A stretch of DNA of 64,000 nucleotides from Oegoconia quadripuncta (GCA_949316235.1 OX438742.1:7596815-7660814); one strand, 5' to 3'; positions 21,701 through 36,700 are shown, numbered from the stretch's first letter. Program-made: numbers and translations. Notes: generated by a model not told the origin, from the letters alone.

Positions 21701-24700
21701 GGGCACGTTCCACGAGTCGGAGCGCACCCTGTGGCTCAAGGCCATACAGATGGCTCCATATGACACCATCAGCTCGCAGCTTGCCGCTCTAAAGGAGAGG
21801 TTGAACAGGATCCGACCAGTTGTGGATATTGACACATATAGGTTGCAGAAAGGAATTGTTACAGGTGACCATAATATGTAATAAATAATTTTTTGCAGAC
21901 TGTCCCAACACTGGAGAGTCCCATCTATATACCTTGCCATACCAGAGCCATCACTGCTAAAGCTAGATATGGTATAGTGACTGTTCACTCATAGTAATTC
22001 ATACAGAGAATAAAATACAAATAACCTTTATTGCACAAAAGGAAAATATACATTAGACAAAGCAATATAACAATAAGAGTACAATTGGGCGACCTTTTCG
22101 AGGCAACCATTATTGGAATATTCTATTGTCTGAGCCAATATAGTTAATGTCATTTCGTGATATGCTCTGGTGTTGTGATAGCTCAGATCATAATAAAACA
22201 TGGAATATTATGTCGGCATTGTAAATTGGTATGAGTTGTAGTGCTCCTTTTTAAACAATACTAACACGCTCTGATTGGTTCTCATAAAAACGAAACCACG
22301 TGTTTATGAAAACAACGTTCTTGTGTGAAGTTATATACGTTATATACGCATTTTGTGAGCATAACGAGGTGTCCTGCACCACGCTCCCTTGTGGCAATCT
22401 CTATTGTTTTATGATCCGAATCGTTGACCTTAACCTTTTCACTGCCACGAAGGTTAAATGTCGACGTTATAATATTCTATATGCCAACGTCGGCATTTGT
22501 CATACATACGCTTTTGTCTTTATAGAGATACATTTGAGGTTTATTTAGTTTCGTAACTTTGGCTGTGAAAAGGTTGTTAGTATAGCCCCTTGGCGTAACC
22601 CCAGTAGTGACCTCATGATGATTGAGTACTGATGTGCGACAGATATGAACGAAGTGCCTCTCTGTGAGCTGGCGCTCTCCTGCGACAACCTGCTGTGCGA
22701 CGCGCACGGCCGCAGACCCTCGCCTCTCATCGTGGTCTACGTCAAGTTCCACAAGGGGCTCTGTGTCAGATACGGCGCCACTGAGGTTGTCGATGTGAGT
22801 AGCTTGAATAGGAATTTAATACTTATTTATGTATAATGCATTAGTGCTTGTCCCAATCACGCTTCCGTGCTTGCCACGTTGCGGAACTTATGACCGTAGA
22901 TACGGACACCCCGAATTTATTTGACTTGCTAGATCAGATTGTGGGGGAGCGCGGGAGGAGGGACTCGTGCCGCAACCTCCATTTTGACGTGACAAGAATG
23001 GAATGGTACAATATGCTCAAAATTCGTTAACCTGATCTAGAACACTTGTGCAATATTTTGACGTTAAATGACAATTAGGAATTGTGGGTCTGCATTTGAA
23101 AATATTCTGATCCTGCAAAGGTCAATCACTTCACCAATAGCAAATTTGAGTGTAAACGGCGTAGTGCTAATATGATCGTTGGCATTTGTCGCAGGCGATT
23201 TATTGCAACTCCCCTAAATAAGTTGCAAACATTCAACGCTTCAACTCTCGCAATTGATTGACTGTCAATTGTTCACGATTTGTAGACAGCCAATCACCTG
23301 TGAGAAATGAATTGATAGCGTTTGTTGTTATAGAAACGTTTGTCACTTGTCTAGTCGCTCTGGTGTATTTTAGGGTTTTACTTTGTTCTAGTCAAGCATG
23401 TACAACCTGACATAGATGCGGTATTTACTGTTGAGATAAGAAGCTCTGTGTAAATGTAGAAGATATGTTCATCAACATGCCACTGTCCGTGTATTTAAAT
23501 TATACTGTAAACTTACATTTTTCATCTCAGTCTAAAAACCGGCCTAATGCGAATAAGACTCGAGCCCTGAGGGATCCGTACATGCGCAGCATCACTATTG
23601 ACAGATTTTTCAAACTGACAAACTTATTATGTAATTAAGTAACAGTTAAATTGAGCACATATAATGTTCGTCACATAATATTTATTTCGTTACACTTGAA
23701 TTGTTTGACCTTAGTATTTGATATTAACTTCAACTTGATACCTTCAGCCGTTTTTAAGGTTAAGGGCCTAGACACACACACAGACGCATAACAAAGTGAG
23801 GGTTTCGTTTCTCCAAATTTAGTTACGGAACCTTGAAAAGGACTACTTAAGTCATAATACTTAGTCATAATAAGACTTTTCGACCTTCAAACAAAGTGGA
23901 AGTGCCACGGAATATGCCCTATTTGATATACATGAATTGAATCCGAGTGTAATCTAAATCTCTAGCTTATATTGCATCGTACGACATCTGATGTACCCTT
24001 TTTGAAGCGGCACTGTCCGGTCTAAATAACTCCTCTACGATTTACGCTAACACGATAATGCAGTAATTATTGACGTAGATATTATGCATGCAGTCATATG
24101 CTATTTGCGTCACCTGCTTATCTATTTCTATGGCATATATGATCCCAGTTTTGTTTCTCAAGCTGTAGATCGCAATTTCATACAGTGTTGTCTTTAGATT
24201 AATTTTGTTTATGTATAACGGGTTAGTGCTTGATCTGAACTTCATCTGATGTTAAGTGAAGATGATGCGAGTTATTTACCAAGTAGCTTAATATGGTTTA
24301 TCCCAAAAAGAAGCTACATCGCTGTCTCTTTGGTTGGCCTCAAAATCCGCTTCTGAGTAGGAAATCAGGGAGTGAGGGCACGAGAACAAATTCACCTTAT
24401 ATTCCATGGTACTGCAGCCGCACATGTTATTAGAGAATCTCCACCTCTTCCAGAGTTCCCTGTACCTCACCACGTCTGTAATAAATAATGTAATTGTTAC
24501 TATTACGAACGTTGTTTACTTAATTTATGCTTTATGGAATTGCGACGTGCGTCATTGAACAGGTTGAAGAGCGATGCTTGATTACGATGATAAATAACTC
24601 GTATCGTTTTGACCTATATAGTAAGATCTATTGAATTTTATGCGATACCTACTCCTAACACCCCTCTTGACATTTAGTCGAGTATATTGTACCATCGAAC

Positions 24701-27700
24701 AAAGGTTACCCTGTTCTGTTTGTTATTGTATCGCGGGACCCGTTTGATGTTTTCGTAATAATAATGCAAAATGTTGTCTTTATCAAAGTCTTAATGAAGG
24801 TCTTAGGTCTTGACAACCTGTTTGGTGTAGTGGTTAAAAATTCTGACTGCTATACCAAAAGGTCACGGGCTCGAATCCCACTAGGGGCATATGTTTGTAT
24901 GATGAATACAGACATGTGTTCCCGAGTTATGGATGTTTTTCATTTATTTATGAATTTATTTACAATAAAAAAATGTATTCGTGTAGTTTATCAACCATCT
25001 GGCATCCATAATACAAGCCTAGTTGCTTAGTGTGGAACTAGATGGCGCTGTGTGTATGTACAAATAATTAAATGTTAATTATTTATTTATTAATATACAG
25101 CACACGTGAAAACGGAGAGTGGTGTAATAAGAGATTCAGTCAATTTTTATACGAAATTCGAACAGCATTCCTAGCCTGCATTGCTAGCTGCATAGATACT
25201 AGTATCACTAGTTGGTACAACTCTGCAGGCCCCTTTCCCTTTGTTAGGAACCCTTATTATTACCCTTATTGCTGTTGTATTCACACCTAAGTGTGAAGTA
25301 TAAGAAACCTAGCGAAATTACAGGTTTCATACGCATTCCTTGTGGATGGTGGCAAAGGTAGAGGAAGATCACGGAAAATTGTGTGAGGGATGGATTGTGT
25401 GAGGGGTAATATGTACGAAAAGGGCGGTAATGGTTGATAGATGAGATTGGAAGAAAAAGACGTACAGCACCGAACACAAATAAATTGGGACTAGGGCAAG
25501 AAGATGATGATGAATTGACATTTAACCAGAGTCATAACAACATTAACCGCCTCCGTGACTCAATGTAAACAACATAGGGTTTACGAATCGGAGGTCGCGG
25601 GTTCGATCCCCAGCGGGGTACATGTTTAGTACTCGGTTTGGTTGGTGGTAGGGCATTTTAAATGTCCGCCTGGCTAGCTACCACCATCTTATCTAAATCT
25701 GCCGCCAAACAGCAATGTTAATAGCATTGTTGTGTTCCGGTTGTCAGAGATAAGATAGCCAGTTCCCCAAATATTCGGGTTTCCGGGTCAGTATGCTTCC
25801 ACCTTCGGCCTCATCTTTACTTAACATCAGGTGTGATTGAGATAAAGTGCTAACCCGTTGTGCATAAAAAAACATACTTAAAGAAGCACTTGTGGGTGTA
25901 GCTATTAGTTTGCGATTAGCAAAGGTAAAGAATGTCAATATTTTCATACCTAAGAATATTGCCGTGCTTTCTGTTAGCAATTGAAGGCACTCGTAAGGTC
26001 GGTGGTTTTCAGAATCTGCTTGATAACACTGATAGTCAGGTGGCCACTATTTCTGATATTTAAATCTACCAATTCAGGGCCTGCGTGGTGGCCTACGCCC
26101 TCTGCTATGTGACGTATGGTCGATGATGTGAAAGGTGTCAATTCAAAATTGATGAATGTTTGCCTAGAAGACCTTACATACTGTTTGCATCACTCATGGA
26201 TTATATTGAGTCTAAATTATTTTATCTCGTACAAAGAGTCTCAGTAAGCAAGTGGAATTATAATTCGACGCTTATCTAATACCTACGAGTATTTACGAGA
26301 AAATGATTGATTATTTATTATTAGTAACAAATATAAGTCATTCATTACAAATGATGATGCAATTTATTTTTAACGAATGGTTTTATTATCACTGGCGGAT
26401 TTATTTTGGTTACTTTTGAAGGTGCTCCCTTGGCCACTTCCACTTTTAAAATTTATCTCTTGTTATTGCAAAGGATAAGGTAGAGTGGCGATGACCATGA
26501 TGGGTCGATTACTTGCGGCAAAAAATTGTGATGTCGGTCCACCTTACCATTCTACATTTACCCGCTGATCTATGAAACGAAACTAATACGACAAAGAGCC
26601 TATTGAAATACGTATAGCACAATGTCTATGTCGCAGACAGATCATTAAATTACCCAGGTCATGAAATGATTTTAGCGCTGAACCACACTTGATGTTAAGT
26701 GAAGACAAAGCCAAAGGTTTAAGCGCACTCACTCGGTAGACGTAATTTAGATATGTGGTCTTAATTTTTTCTTTATTTTACATATATATGGAACCCTAAT
26801 AGCCTTTCAGTTTGATACTTTGTAAAACAGAGTTTTGTTATGAACTGTATTTTATGACCATTACTTTTATAGCTATTTATAAAATTTGTAAAGTGAATAA
26901 CTTAATCTAATGCGGAGCACATAAGATAAGAACCGAGCTCTTAAATTACACAGACAAGACAAAGTATTTCCCATTGCATCCCAGCAGAGATCTTCACAAC
27001 TGGGTTCATGAGAGTACCATAACCACCGACCATCCGTCAATGTACACTGCCTTTTAGGTTTTTCAGTTTAGTTTGTCGATAATGATGTTAGGTATGAGTT
27101 CTGCTCTCACTTGAGCGTCTCTTTGCTTCCTCAGACCTGCAGCAACCCTTGTTTCTCCAAGACGATACTGTTCCGGGCCAGCGACGGCCTCACCGGCGAC
27201 GCGTTGGTACGTCTGGTGGTGTATGACGTGCGGGAACGTGTCACAGAGACCGCAGTGCCTATGGGATGCACCGCGCTGCAACTCAGCACGATACAGGTGA
27301 GGTGAACCCTGCATGCCTTTATGTAGGAGTGTTTTGGTCTGTATGGTAGGTACGCAGTCATCTTTTACGTGGTCAGCAATTTTGGGTACCGACCCGCTGA
27401 GCCGTCTGTCGTTCGCTCTCTCACGCACAGCTTAGGTACTTGTGGTCCCGTGCTATGTATGTATTGCCAGTGACCTATTAATAAACTCAGTGAATGAAAT
27501 GTTTGCACGTTACATTATATCTCTCTACTTAAGAACCTTAACAGACTGAACCCTAATTATTGTATTAGAACTGGTCCAATCCAGTCTAATCAACTGTTGA
27601 CTCAATTGAGAAAATCCAATCATCGCCTCGTTAAGAAGAATTGGGAAAAAAATCGGAGAACATTTAGGCCCCGTATTAATAAACCATTCTCAAGATTGAG

Positions 27701-30700
27701 AACAGTCTTGTGACCGGTCTTAAGTAAACGTGTTGATTAGTAAACCTAACTTGAGACCTGAAACGCGCGTGAATACTCATGTACTCACTAGAGAATTGCG
27801 CGTATTTATAAACGAAACTCAAGACTATCATTCATTATCCGCTGAGGCGAATACTTGAGAAGTGATCTCAGCTGAGTAGACCTCAAAATTGGTTTATAAA
27901 TTAGCAAGGAGCTTGAGATAGCGTCAACTGCTTAAGACACATCTCGGTTGATACAGCCTCAAGACTTGTATTGCGATGGGCCTTAGTATCGTCGTTCGGC
28001 ACATTATGAGGCCAAAACCGACATCTCAGCCCAAACTTCAATTAAATTTCTGTATAGAACAGCCAAATTTTAATTCCCTATACGTAAACACGTTTACTTG
28101 AGACCGGTCACCAGACTGTTCTCAATTTTGAGAATGGTTTATTAATACGGGCCTAAGAGGCTGAACGAATCTCAATGGGATAAGTTCGTCTTTGTACCAA
28201 CTTGTGCATTTCTATTGTTGTGTTTTTATTCTCATTATGCTGTATAATAAAGTCACTTGTATACGTGGACATACCGCAAACATTGAACTTACGCTACGTC
28301 GACGTCGTATCTTAATTACGTACCAAACTAATTGAGTTTGTGGGACGCGTGATCTTTTGTGTTTGTTTCCCATTATGTAAAAGAGGCGGATACATCAAAC
28401 ACTCACCGTCGTGTTTTAATACTGAATAAATATTGTACTATTGATTAAACAAGGCCCTTGGCTGGGCAGTTATTAACCTATTATGGTTGTATGACGTCAG
28501 TAGGATGTTTGCACTTAGTTTATCAGTGCACGTACTAACGATAATACGCAAACATTTGCCACTTCATGAATGTTTATAACGAAAATTTTCATTGTTGTTA
28601 GTATAATACGCTCTTACACTGATCATCAAATTACAATATGACTTTAAAAACCGACAAGCCGATAATGGCATAAAGAGGCCTTTTTGTGCGATGAATGATG
28701 TACGCTGTATTCTTCATGTAGCTTTTGTTAAATGTGCAATAAAGATTATTTGATTGATTGATTGAAAAACCAAAAAACCCGACAGCATATTTTGTATTTT
28801 GCGGGCGCCATGTTGGATTTTTTTCCATAAAATATGTCCTATGACACTCCAGGTATCAAGACGAATCGAACGACATCTTGCATTTTGAAATCAGTCAAGC
28901 CGTTTAGGCTAGAGGAGGTAACACAGAAATCTACATACAGACACTGGAAAAACGTTATCCTCCTTCCTTGGGCTGTCGGGTAAAAAATCGTCCCACCAAA
29001 TAAAACTCTATACAACTGCCTTCTAATAAATCCAAAAGTGCTATACTTGTTGAAGTTTTCACTTTTATGTAGACAATGGTGTCAATTCGGATCTACACCA
29101 ACTAAGCTAAAATCAGTTTTAAAGTAGTACTGCCTCTTTCTCCCTGGAACAGTACGATGCGACAGCACCACTCCAAAACTTAGTTTAGTTTAGTTGGTGT
29201 ACATCCGAATCGACTTCAGTATGCCACCAAATAAAATAGATTATCGCCCATACCCTCTCCCATTTAGAAGTGGCTGAGCCCCCGTGGGGAGGTTGAAGAT
29301 GAAGCTATATTATTTATTATCCACAGGAAGCGCAAAGACTCCGAGTGAATATCCAAACGCGGGAGAACAAAACCGTCGGCTTCGTCACGATAAACGGGTG
29401 GAGTTTGGAGCCGTCGTATATCGGCACCAGCCCAAGCCATACGAATGACAGGAATAGCATAGACATACCCCAGAAGGTTCTCTGCCACCGACGGTCGCAG
29501 TCCCTGCCGCCAAGACTCGGTCTGAAGCTCAAGTTCCCCTCGTACGGCAGTCTCCTAAAGCAGAACTTCGTAAACAGTCACCAAGTCACGTACAGGTTCC
29601 ACTCGGGACTCGGTGGTGATATAACGGTGCACGAGATCATGGCCGAGCCGAAGATGTGTTTTCAAATGCCAATACAGTTGTTGTGAGTATTTATTTCTTT
29701 GTATGTCACTACACACAATTACATTGGTAATATGGTTTAAGGTTTTAATTTGGTAAATGACTGTAATGCACCTTAAGTTTTATTGAGGAGATGAGATTCT
29801 GAGATTGCCAGGCGGACATTTAAAATGCCCTACCACCAAACAAACCGAGTACTTAAACAGGTGGAGGAGCTGAGATTCTTTTATTTATAACACACTAGCT
29901 TTCAAGCTGCGGCGTCGGCCGTTGTGTGTGTACTACTTTATCGCGGGGTTTGTCAGCATGAAAAGTAGTCCATCATGTCCTTTCACGCAAATTTTAGTAG
30001 GATTGGTTCAGGAGGACAGGCGTGAAAACCGGACAGACTTTTTTTTTATAGCACGACGGGTACGTACTTGACCTCAGTCACACCTGATGTTAAGTGAAGA
30101 TGAGGTCGAAGGTGGAAGCGTACTGACCCGGAAACCCCAACACATTTAGATAAGATGGTGGTAGCTAGACAAACCGACTTTCACATTTATATACATACAT
30201 ATATTACTATGGATTAGTGGGATTTATTATGAATTAAAACCGTAGCTTTAAGAATTATCTGTGGTAGATGAGTGAAGTTATTTTATAAATCATGTGCATG
30301 TGCATTACGAGAATCAATCCACATGTCAAGATATCTGTGGCATTCTGTTTCTGTATTACAATTAGAGATTAGTTGTTTATTATTTGAATACTGTTCAGTT
30401 TTGAGATAAAGAACGACATACATGCACATATATAAAATCACGACATTATGTGCATGTATGTATGTCGTTCCCACTATTTTTTTTAAAATACAACCTAAAT
30501 TGAGAAACTACTTCAATCCACTATTACTGTGATACAATTCATGTATTAATTTCTAGTGATGTTACCAATACTATTTCCTTTATATCTCATACACCCAAAT
30601 GTTATCCCACCAGAGACATCTACATACAACGCGAGAAGGAATTGCTTGAAGAGTTGCTGTCAGTCGGTGAGATGTACGGACAGTGGCAGAGTCGCCAATT

Positions 30701-33700
30701 GGAGCTGGTTAGCACACATGTGACACTCCTCAAGCACTACTGCCATTCAAAGAGGTGTATGCAGCATTCGGAGACGCCCTACTTTAAGGCTAGCAGTAAG
30801 AAAGGTACTGATGGGTAATCACACACCAAGACATCAACCACGTGGTCCATTGAGAATCATTTATTGGCTGTAGTCCAGTAAAATTACGCAATTTTGTTGA
30901 TATTTTGTAGAAGGATAGAGTGCCTATCAGTAACGAATTAAAAATATTTTCTTACAGTTCTTTAGCTTGCTTTAGATATAAAAGTTACCACTGTGAACTT
31001 CATTGCATTGTAGAAGATGCTAAGATCTCTTAAAACATGTTCTAAAAAAATAAATAATCAACAGCTACTTTATATTATCTAAAAATAGTTTACCGGGTCG
31101 TGAATTTTTCATAAATATAAAGAAGTTATTGATCGATTTTTGAAAATAGTTACTCGAGTTCCAAGTATATTCTCCGACTCAATGAAATTTAATGTCATAG
31201 TGTATGTTTTATTACTAAATACCTATACTATATATAAAGCAAGCTACCGATTTGTTAGACAACATTTTTATTCTACCACTGACAGGTCACAAATGCAAAA
31301 AATCACAACCTTTAAGATTATAGGAAGTTAAAAGTGTATCCATACTGAACTCCTCATCAGCTGCTTCAGTTTGATTGGCACAGCAAATCAAACATTAGGC
31401 GTGTATTGACTGAGTGCTCATGCACTAAGTAAATCAGAGTCAAGTCCCCACACCCTTAGCCATATATCCTCAGTTGGGACACTGCCGTCTCTCACTAGGA
31501 AAGGTTGCGGACCATAACCTACCTCAGCCCAGTGCGGATTGGTAGAATTGTGGCCACAATAGTGGCCTTAACTTTCAAGTCCAAATTTTCCGAAATGCAT
31601 GAACCGATTGTAATGAATCTTTTTACGTAAAATCCAGGATAGATCTAATCTCAGTTGTTAGAAAACATTTTCTAAATATCGAATTTAAAAGAACATATTA
31701 TTGCATTTTTTCTGTTACTATGGAAAACTTAAAATTGCTCTTAATTTGCTTTCAATATTCTTTCGAAAATGTTCTCTACTAACTTTTTAGATCTATATAC
31801 GTACTTATGTAAAGTTTCACTAGAATCGGTTTATTCGTTTCGGAAAATTTGCACTTGAAAGTTTGTATGAAATGCCGCGTGGGATAAACCCTCTTAAGCG
31901 GCTCTTTATTCATAATGCGAACAACCAAGCCATGGAAATTCCTATACCTTTTAAAATTTTACGAAATGTTATTCTTTAACGTTTCCTTTCTTTCTTATAA
32001 GCTTAATCGTGTATGCACAATGATAATATTGTCAAATATTATTTGTTAGATTTACAGTTTCTAAATTACAAATATTGCAATATTAAATTATATATTGTTT
32101 CTAAGCGAAACAAATACATTAATTGGATAAGCAATATCCATACTTGAACTTGAAAAATTCTTTTTACTGACGCAATATTGGTTATTGTTTTTGCATTTTG
32201 TTTTTATTTTATTTCAGACGATATTTGTTATTGCAACTTTGCGACCTTTCTGGTTTTTGTCTAACAAGTTTAATGTATTTTGCAGACGACATGAGTCTAG
32301 AGTTCGCGCCGATAAACCTCCACTTGCAGCGTATGTGGGTGCACAACGATACGCTAAACAAAACTGGCTTCCACGACGTGATAACTGCTGGCGCTTTCGC
32401 TGCGCATACGCATAAGGGCGAAAGGACCGGCGGTCTGATAAGGTAAACCACTTGTTTCGTTTTTTAGGTTGATAGACATACCAGGAACCTATATAGCCAT
32501 GTTTATTTGCAAATAATAACCGCCGCCATATCAACCGCCTCCGTGGCTCAATGTAAACAATATTATGTTTACGATTCGGAGCTCATGGGTTCGATCCCAA
32601 GCATGTAGTACTCGGTTTGGTTGGTGGTAGGGCATTTTAAATGTCTAGCTAGCTAGCTACCACCATCTTATCTAAATCTGCCGCCAAGCAGCAATGTTAA
32701 TAGCGTTGTTGTGTTCCGGTTGTCAGAGAGCTTCCACCTTCGACCTCATCTCCACTTAACATCAGGTGTGATTGAGGTCAAGTAGCAAACCGTTGTGCAT
32801 TAAAAAAATACATAAAGTGACGCCGGTTTCCCTTAGGGGTAGGCAGAGACCACGACCTTTACACATCTCTTTTGCTTCACTATCATAATGTTGTTCATAC
32901 AGGCTCGTCGGTTTAGTGTACTCTTGACTTGGCATTTCTTTAAGACTATAAGTGCTATAAAGTTGGCATTTGGTATTTGTTTCGGAGCAAGATTTATTTT
33001 GTTTGCCTGGGAAGGGTGACCTCCTCACAATTTGAAAGGAAGCATATCGTTTTAGCTCCAAATATAACCCAGTTGTGAATAAATAATTATTACATGTTAC
33101 ATGTGGCTTTCTTTGTCTTTAATAAATTTTATATTTTTATACAAACGCCCTAAAATCGGACCACGCATTACTGATACGTCCGCGCAAACAAAGCCGTTGG
33201 TTTTCTTCAGGCTTTAAAAATAAAGCACGGTGACAACACTTGGCCAAAAACTATGAATGTGATTTGATTCAATAATTCTATGTTCAAAAAAGTTATATTT
33301 TGTAGAATTAAATTCACACTTGAAACGTCACAATTTGATTTTGAGCTCGTATAATGTTCGTTCCCGAGGTCTCCGAAAACTACCGGCGTTCTTATGTCTC
33401 TTGGTCCGGCCTCGGACTATTACTTTGAACCTTTCATCATCTCTCCCGCTCAGATTGGTGCAGCAAGTGAAGGACATAAACAGCAGTAAAGCGGCGTTAT
33501 ACTCAGCTGCGGCGAGTAAGATACAGGCGGAGTATGACACAGTGGTCGCCGTGAGGCGGCTTAGGGAGGAGATCGTTCACGACTTGGAGAGGATAGTGGT
33601 GATGCTGCAGGCGAGGCAGGCCAATGAAGTCGTCTGTCTGCTTGATGGTACGTGATTGTTAACAAAAAAAAAACATATTTATTGTATACAAAAATATTAC

Positions 33701-36700
33701 ATATTACTGTAGTCCTGGCTCCTGAACTAGGAAAGACCTGTGTGCCAGGAGACAGTTCCTCTCCACACAAAATGACTATTTGATTGTGTTAATGCTTTTA
33801 GCGTATTAACAAAAAATTTCGCTGATTCGATTGATTCGTATCCGTATTCATCATACAAACATATGCCCCTAGTGGGATTTGAACTCGCGAACTCTAGATG
33901 TAACGGTCAGGGTCTTTTAACAACTACAGCAAACGGGTCGTCAGAAGATCAATATTTCAACCTCATATAACGTCGGCACATCATCTAATTGTAATTTTTA
34001 TTAATTACCGACGTCGTTACATGTGCAGGTATAAAGAGTAAATCGAAAAGTATGCTTTCGCTGTGGGATCCGATAGCAGTTGAGGAGACGTTGTCCTTTA
34101 TTGGGTGGCCCAAGACTACTAACAACCACGAAACAGAGAAACAGGTGAGGACATTGGCTATGTTACATTATTATTTACAATTCATACGAAAGTAGTATTT
34201 TGTCATTAAGGAATTGGATTTAAACAATATAATAAAGAAACCAATAAAACCCGAATTACATCTTGGGTGTCAGGGCGAATCTAACGATACCTTGCACTTT
34301 AAAATCGTTAAGACGCTACATTTTTTTTATGCACGACGAGTTCGTATTTGACCTCAATCACACCTGATGTTAAGTGAAGATGAGGTCGAGAGTGGAAGCG
34401 TACTGACCCGGAAACTCCAACACATTTGGGGGACTGGCTATGTTATGTCTGACAACCGGTAAAATAGAGATGTCAGTCAGATAAAAACAGAACGTGGTAG
34501 AGTGAAAAAACAATTAAATCTTTCAAATGAATTATTGTCCACAGACAAAGACAACAATAATGCGTCTAACGGAACAACTCAGCATGTTCGACATGATGAA
34601 CTCCGACTGCGACACATTTGACGCCTCCTCCAGCTCCAGCTCCAAAGAGACCTCGCCCACTGTTGAGCTACCCACGCTCTCATCAAGTGTTCCCAACATC
34701 TGCCCCAATAACTACACCAGGAACACGGAGAGAATTATAGAAGGGGCAGAGTTGCAGTTCCATAATGATTATTTCAAGTGCGACAGGCAGGATAGGACTT
34801 TGAACCATTCGTTTAGGTAATTATCCACTGTTGGTAGTCTATGCAACTGTCAAGAAATTACACACCTTGTTATATTATATGTTAACCTTATATCTGAGAA
34901 TATAATTAATCTAACTGAGAAAAAATTTAAAGAACATGTCAAAATAACATTAGCAAAAAAAAGGTCATTATAAAATTAGGGACCAGCTCCCCAAAATTAT
35001 AAAATTGTATTAGTTATATACTTTATTTAAAAAAAAAAGGACAACAATGACCCTGTGGGTTTCTTGCGCCGCTTCTTTTCCCACAGATGATTTCCCTTTC
35101 CGAAGCATATAAATGCAATAAACTTTTTTTGATATCATGTATCTTACGTTGAAATAAATGCTAGGAGTTTGTTATATTATATTACAAATACAATGTTATA
35201 TTACAATGGCTCGTGAAACAATAGGCAGCTCGAGTGTCGTAATAAATATCTATTTTAATAATAAGGATTTTAACGGCTCTGGATACTAGTCGATTTGAGT
35301 CTAGTAACGGTTAATTACGTAGTTGCCTACAATACTTTTGCCAAAAAATAAGGAATTGTTGTATTTTCTACGATACATAAATCTCAAATTCTCTCTTTTT
35401 AATTTAAAATTATCCTTTCGTTGTATTTTGACATAACAATGAAATAATAATTGACTTGATTGAATCAAGATGAACGACAGCATGCTAATACTATAATAAA
35501 TTTATGATAGCCTTTTTTTCTATTTTACCGTAGCTTTGAATTTATTTGATGAAAATATAGATCAATAAGTATGTCACGTGTTAAACCATTGTATTTCAGA
35601 TCAGTCCGGTCGGCGAAGTTGAATGACAGCCAGTCTCTCTCGTTCGACTCCCACAAAATGAGGGCGGGTAGCTTGAGGAATGACTTCAAGAGCTCAGCGT
35701 CTTTAGAGCAGGTGTCTTATAGATCCCTCATGGACAGCCTCAGTGGAAACGATAAGAGGAAGGTGTGTATTTATATCTCATTATTAATTGTTATCATCGG
35801 TGGCTCAGCGGTTAAGACGCGGTCTCCCAATTTAGGAAGTCCGCGTGCGATTCCCACGTAGGCCATGTACCAATGAGTTTTTAAATTTAATTACTTATGT
35901 GCATTTATCCGACTGCTCCTAAACGGTGAGGGAAAATATCGAGAAGAAACCGGCATGCCTGAGAAATAAAAATTCAAAGGCACGTGAAGTCCCCAATTCG
36001 CATTGGGCCAGCGTGGTGGACAACGGCCCGTACTCCCTCATATACGAGGGAAGGCCTATATCCCTGCAGTGGGAAGTTTACGGGCTGGTGATGTTGATTA
36101 ATTGTTATCCTAGCAAATGATTATGTTTATGCGTATTTATGTAGAAGACGTCTGATTTAACAAATATGGTCTTTTTAAATATAAATATTACTTGTAGCAT
36201 GTACGATGTATACATTAAATATAGCAGTAAGACAATTTTAACCAATTTTTAGACGTATCCTCATAAGTCATATCTAAACGTGGTGAATACGTTTGTAGGG
36301 AAACAGGCTACTCGATTTAATCCTGTTCGAACTGCTACTAGCAGTGGCGTGCCCAGCGTTGTGTGTGTCACATGATCGACAGAATGATACAATTTGCTAT
36401 GAAATGAGAAAAAATACAACTACAAAATAATGACTAACTCTTATAGCAATCCTCGCACCTGTTTAGAATATTTCTGTTTATATCAGTATGAATCAGCTAT
36501 CTTAACAATGCATTTCGAGGAAAGCGTAGAATTTCTAGAGTAAGCACTGCCTTTCTGTTGTTATGGAGAGCACACCAATGGCTCATGTATTAATAAACCA
36601 ATCTCAATATAAGTCTTGAGGCTGTACCAACCGAGATGCGTCTTAAGCAGTTGACGCTATCTCAAGCTCCTTGCTAATTTATAAACCAATCTTTAGGCCT

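Larger units (their letters stand above)
22795..27134. other. INPP4 intron 4 (4.3 kb)
   Basis: The intron holds one full family-1 SINE (24812), a LINE scrap (25340) and a family-2 SINE (25545). The remainder is AT-rich with no recognised coding sequence. A degraded family-2 SINE tail ('cacacttgatgttaagtgaa') sits near 26685. Confidence 0.7.
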
